Positions 60,856 through 64,000 of a DNA stretch of 64,000 nucleotides are shown here, piece by piece. Below the pieces are notes generated by a model. The model had not been told where the DNA came from and searched no databases. It saw only the letters and a program-made list of their open reading frames with translations. Made by a program: the position numbers and the translations under genes. Origin of the DNA: Verrucomicrobiaceae bacterium (GTDB taxonomy: Bacteria > Verrucomicrobiota > Verrucomicrobiia > Verrucomicrobiales > Verrucomicrobiaceae); NCBI GenBank assembly GCA_024232965.1, contig JACKQF010000007.1:248001-312000 (forward strand), given 5' to 3'. The first letter of the stretch is position 1. The number at the start of each line of letters is the position of its first letter.

Positions 60856-60885
60856 TTTATGTGCTGAGTTGCGTGAATTCGTCAA
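60856..60885 (-). promoter_or_regulatory. Sigma-70-type promoter candidate for the HU gene
   Basis: Read on the minus strand, TTGACG (60885-60880) and CATAAA (60861-60856) are separated by 18 bp. The -35 box fits five of six consensus bases. The start site would be about 65 bases upstream of the HU ATG at 60782. It lies in the 150-bp divergent gap with the gamma-carbonic-anhydrase-like gene. Confidence 0.4.
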
Positions 60886-60932
60886 ACACATTCTTGCTCT
60901 GGAAGCCCTTTAAACACTGAAATCCGCCAAAA

Positions 60933-61484
60933 ATGAACCCTTCCCCCCTAAAAAGCTTCCTTTTGCCGACTGAGCAGCCGGCAGTTCACCCCACAGTCTT
61001 TGTCGCGCCTGGGGCTACAATTATCGGAGCGGTGGCACTGGGTGAGACATCCAGCGTGTGGTATGGTGCCGTTTTGCGAGGGGATATCAATCGCATCTTT
61101 GTCGGTGCACGCAGCAACGTCCAGGACGGCTGCGTGCTGCATGTCAGCGACGACGAACCCTGTGTTCTGCATGAGGACGTGACTGTAGGGCACCGCGCTG
61201 TGGTGCATGCCTGCGAGGTCGGTGCGGGGACTTTGGTTGGCATGGGCGCTATCATTCTGGACGGGGCGCGGATCGGTCCTCAGTGCATCATTGCGGCGGG
61301 CGCGTTAGTCACGAAGGGAATGCGTGTGCCGGCGGGTTGCTTGGTGATGGGATCGCCCGCTCGAGTCGTGCGTGCGCTGACGGATGATGAGCGCGCTGGC
61401 AATTTGCATCTAGCGGCGAAGTATGTGGCCTTGGCCGCGCGCTATCGTGAAATGGGGATGGGAGTGAAAAATTATCCGAGTTAG
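60933..61484 (+). CDS. Gamma-carbonic-anhydrase-like left-handed beta-helix protein
   Basis: 183 residues. Hexapeptide repeats run from about 20 to 145 (FVAPGATIIGAVALGETSSVWYGAVLRGD, then INRIFVGARSNVQDGCVLH). Histidine ligands fit the family: VLHV (about 70), VGHRAVVHAC (about 88-93). SVWYGAVLRGD and the C-terminal helix (NLHLAAKYVALAARYREM) are typical of YrdA/PaaY-type trimers. It is probably a metal-dependent trimeric protein of the gamma-CA superfamily; catalytic activity varies in this group. Start 60933 has no competing alternative nearby. Confidence 0.93.
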   Translation: MNPSPLKSFLLPTEQPAVHPTVFVAPGATIIGAVALGETSSVWYGAVLRGDINRIFVGARSNVQDGCVLHVSDDEPCVLHEDVTVGHRAVVHACEVGAGTLVGMGAIILDGARIGPQCIIAAGALVTKGMRVPAGCLVMGSPARVVRALTDDERAGNLHLAAKYVALAARYREMGMGVKNYPS

Positions 61485-61525
61485 CGTGGTTGCCTTTCCG
61501 AAACACGGGGCTTTAGTTCTGAGTC

Positions 61526-62251
61526 ATGAATCGAGATGTCGTGGAAGCACAGGTGCGGGCCGTCCTACCGCTGGAGGGGAGCTTTGCCGTGTTCCTCGGC
61601 AACGCCGAAAAGACGTTTGTTATTTACGTTGATGAATCTGTTGGCACCGCGATCTCCATGTTCATGCGGGGTGTGCCCAAGGAGCGACCGCTGACGCATG
61701 ATTTGCTGGGTCACATGCTGAAGGCCTTTGGCGGCAAGGTAGAACGTGTGGTGATCAACGACGTGCATGGCAGCATCTTCCATGCTCGGTTGATTTTGTC
61801 CGCCGAAAATGAACTACACGCCCGGAAGGTCATCGAGTTGGACGCGCGTCCGAGCGATAGTATCGCGATGGCGACTCAGACTGGTGCGCCAATCTTTGTG
61901 GCACAGAAGGTATGGGACGAGGTTCAGGATATGTCAGAGGCCCTGGTGGAGATCGAAAAACGCACCGCTGCTGAGGCTGCTGCTGCGGCTTTGGAAGAAA
62001 GCGGTGATGACGATATGGACGACGAGGGGGAGGATGACGATGATGAGGATGACCTCTTTGGAGATGACGACGACGATGATGAAGATGACATCGTCGATGA
62101 AGAGGGAGATGAGGAACTCTTCGCCGATCTAGATGCCCTCGAGGACGAGGATGAGGACGAGGATGATGACGAGGAAGACGACGAAGATATCTTCGGCGGC
62201 TTTGGCGGTAAAGACGATGATGACGAAGGCGAAGAATGGAAGAAGGGCTGA
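61526..62251 (+). CDS. Bifunctional-nuclease (BFN/DUF151) protein with long acidic tail
   Basis: 241 residues. The BFN domain (about 1-135) has FAVFLGNAEKTFVIYVDESVG, the RPLTHDLLGHMLKAFGGKVERVVINDV block and the conserved LDARPSDSIAMATQTGAPIFVAQKVWD. It may cleave DNA or RNA or act in nucleic-acid metabolism; bacterial members are poorly defined. From about 152 to 238 it is almost only Asp and Glu (EESGDDDMDDEGEDD...; DDDEEDDEDIFGGFGG), a disordered tail unlike the family core. Convergent with the PVC cytochrome gene. Confidence 0.9.
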   Translation: MNRDVVEAQVRAVLPLEGSFAVFLGNAEKTFVIYVDESVGTAISMFMRGVPKERPLTHDLLGHMLKAFGGKVERVVINDVHGSIFHARLILSAENELHARKVIELDARPSDSIAMATQTGAPIFVAQKVWDEVQDMSEALVEIEKRTAAEAAAAALEESGDDDMDDEGEDDDDEDDLFGDDDDDDEDDIVDEEGDEELFADLDALEDEDEDEDDDEEDDEDIFGGFGGKDDDDEGEEWKKG

Positions 62252-62272
62252 GCCCCTCTCCCTCACTCCGTT

Positions 62273-64000
62273 TTACTTCGTGCTAAAGTAGGGGTGCTTT
62301 GGATCGCCCTTCGATAGGAGATAGGCGAGCAAATCCAGGATATCGTCTTCCTTGAGCGTGTTGATGAGCCCCGGTGGCATCATGGACATCTTGGAGGGTT
62401 CCATGCTCTTGATCTCTGAGCGATTAAGTGGTGCTAGAGCATTGGGGTCCATCATGTTGGTATTCACCTGGACGACGTCGTCTTTCATGTTGACGATGCG
62501 GCCCATGATGATGTTGCCGTCCTTCATGGTGAAGGTGATAGAGCCATACTGATCGCTGATTTCTTTGCTTGGCTCGATGATGGACTCTAGCAGGTCGCGT
62601 GGGCTGAACTTGCCAGAAACGCTGGTCAGGTCTGGGCCGACGGCGCCGCCTTCCATGTTCAAGCGGTGGCAGGCAAAGCAGCCGACGGCACCGAAGCAGT
62701 TGCGGCCGTTTTCGAAATTGCGGCCACCTTCAAGACCGACGCCGAGAGATTTTTCCAGCTCTGCGACGGACCAGTTTTTCTCAAAGGCCAGCGCTTTGGC
62801 TCCGAACACAGGCGCTTTGGCTTCAGGCTTTGCGCTCAGGATTGGCTGAAGCGCGGCCTTTTCCTCTTGGCTGAGTCCGGCGATGGCATCGCGCTTGATG
62901 TCCTCAATGAAGAGGCCAAAGCTGGCGCCGCCAGTGTAGTTCGCGGCACGTGGGAACCATTTGAAGAAGCTCTCGCGCAACTCTGGGGTCCAGCCACTCT
63001 TGGCTAGGCGCAGGGACTTGGCGTAGCCGATCTGTTCTTCCTGGGTTGGGGCACTATTGACCAGCGGCACGCCCTTGGCCACGACGGCATCGTCTTCGAG
63101 GTAAACGAGCAGTTCGCAAAGGTCCTGGCTGAGGCCGACATCGCTATGTGGAAAAAGCGGGGAAAAGCGGCTGATGCTGTGCTTCTTCTGTGAGCTGCTG
63201 GGGGCACCGAGGCGGAGATAGCAGAGGACGTAGTCGCGCACGAGGGTGTTCAGGTCCTGGACGCTGAGGCCTTCGATGGGGATGCGGTCCAGCGCCTCCA
63301 CCACGCGCGTCTGCTGCGCCGGGTCTCCTGCTCGGCAGAGGGCCATGAGTGCGGTGAGGGCGATACGTGGCTGGGTCTCGCTGAGCGCACGGGCCTCCCA
63401 CTGCGCGACGGGTTGACTTTCGATGGCGGCGCGTGCGGCATTGCGGATGATGCGGTCTGCGTGGCCGAGCTGCGGCCAAGCGGCGTCGATGGCGGTGGGG
63501 TCTTGGACGCCGTGATAGGCCTCCAGGCTGCGGCGAAGTTCGTGCAGTGCTTGGGTATCGCCCGTGACCGTGATTGGCTTTTCCGCGATGTCTTCCTTGC
63601 CGATGTAGGTGACGCGATAGAGGCCGGATTGTGTGCGGCGTCCGCCGATGGTGAAGTACAAGGCACCGTCCGCTGGGTTCACGATGCAATCGGTGAGGGG
63701 CAGGGGCTGGCCGCTGATGAATTCTTCGAACACGGCAGTGTAACCCGCGCCTTTGGGCGTGGTGTGAACGGCGTAGAGCTTACCGTAGCTCCAGTCGCAG
63801 ATGTAAAAGGCCTCTTGGTATTTTGCGGGGAATTTGGCACCGTAGCCAAAGCTGACGCCCGTGGGTGATCCTGGGCCGATATCGACGACGGGTGGCGCGC
63901 CGTCTTCCCAGCGCACTGGCCATTTTGCGGATCCATTGCGCCAGCCGTAGTCGGCGCCGCTGAATACTTGGCAGACGCGCGTCGGGCGGTACCAGGGGGT
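62273..64000 (-). CDS. PVC-type propeller/HEAT/cytochrome c protein (5' end beyond the window)
   Basis: The frame is open to the window edge (reads PWYRPTRVCQVFSGADYGWR before 63916), so about 575 C-terminal residues are seen. It begins in the PVC membrane-bound dehydrogenase-like propeller (PTGVSFGYGAKFPAKYQEAFYICDWSYGKLY), passes HEAT-like helices (LRRSLEAYHGVQDP onward), and ends with a heme c domain: GCFACH (C-x-x-C-H) then GAVGPDLTSVSGKFSPRDLLESIIEPSKEIS. This is the signature of the large exported PVC cytochromes of unknown electron partner. Possibly oxidises a sugar; the propeller also resembles GSDH. Confidence 0.92.
   Translation of the reverse strand, partial: TPWYRPTRVCQVFSGADYGWRNGSAKWPVRWEDGAPPVVDIGPGSPTGVSFGYGAKFPAKYQEAFYICDWSYGKLYAVHTTPKGAGYTAVFEEFISGQPLPLTDCIVNPADGALYFTIGGRRTQSGLYRVTYIGKEDIAEKPITVTGDTQALHELRRSLEAYHGVQDPTAIDAAWPQLGHADRIIRNAARAAIESQPVAQWEARALSETQPRIALTALMALCRAGDPAQQTRVVEALDRIPIEGLSVQDLNTLVRDYVLCYLRLGAPSSSQKKHSISRFSPLFPHSDVGLSQDLCELLVYLEDDAVVAKGVPLVNSAPTQEEQIGYAKSLRLAKSGWTPELRESFFKWFPRAANYTGGASFGLFIEDIKRDAIAGLSQEEKAALQPILSAKPEAKAPVFGAKALAFEKNWSVAELEKSLGVGLEGGRNFENGRNCFGAVGCFACHRLNMEGGAVGPDLTSVSGKFSPRDLLESIIEPSKEISDQYGSITFTMKDGNIIMGRIVNMKDDVVQVNTNMMDPNALAPLNRSEIKSMEPSKMSMMPPGLINTLKEDDILDLLAYLLSKGDPKHPYFSTK

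Overview
The window is high-GC, gene-dense bacterial chromosome. Several family-level signatures point to Verrucomicrobiota (PVC superphylum, probably a Prosthecobacter/Verrucomicrobium-like member of the Verrucomicrobiae): the 50-residue small basic protein of the Verrucomicrobia/Chlamydia family next to an rRNA pseudouridine synthase, the PVC-type propeller/HEAT/CxxCH cytochrome at the right edge, tandem secreted sulfatases with Lys-Gly tails, an SHD1-like secreted protein, a Ser/Thr kinase fused to PEGA and SUMF1 modules, and many Sec-exported proteins of unknown role. This placement is inference; no rRNA or ribosomal protein gene is present. No tRNA, rRNA, CRISPR, transposase or prophage was seen.

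Layout. 1-250: end of a sulfatase. 274-6307: a divergent module with an ArsR-type repressor and membrane rhodanese to the right, and a YgaP/DUF2892 protein, RND adaptor, RND pump, second DUF2892 protein and DUF6132-like peptide to the left. Two copies of one operator-like sequence lie in the divergent gap. 6325-11430: exported methyltransferase, TPR protein and two tandem DUF4331 proteins, closed by a strong terminator. 11620-21346: CPBP membrane protease (frameshifted), alpha-2-macroglobulin (frameshifted) and penicillin-binding protein 1C, an envelope-defence set. 21347-32651: carbohydrate and redox genes (CE7 esterase, SDR, TIM-barrel isomerase, pyruvate kinase, beta-helix protein, GSDH-like and PQQ-like propellers), three of them preceded by one shared 30-bp direct-repeat motif. 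32653-40123: glycerol kinase, metallo-hydrolase, small basic protein, pseudouridine synthase, an apparent insertion carrying a C39-like protein without its catalytic residues, and glycerol-3-phosphate dehydrogenase. 40963-51419: a co-directional run of five sulfatases, a sialidase-like protein, an EF-hand protein and an esterase. 51429-60433: two kinase/ECF sigma sets. 60510-64000: HU, gamma-carbonic-anhydrase-like protein, bifunctional nuclease, PVC cytochrome.

Together the genes suggest an aerobic or facultative heterotroph that desulfates and deacetylates complex (sulfated) polysaccharides outside the cytoplasm, oxidises sugars at the envelope, uses glycerol, and carries a thiol- or metal-responsive efflux module. 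The points most worth a second look are: the 30-bp motif repeated upstream of three separate loci; the displaced copy of the pseudouridine synthase tail that brackets a lower-GC insertion; the twin ArsR-type operators; the Lys-Gly tails on sulfatases; and two frameshifts in neighbouring envelope genes.
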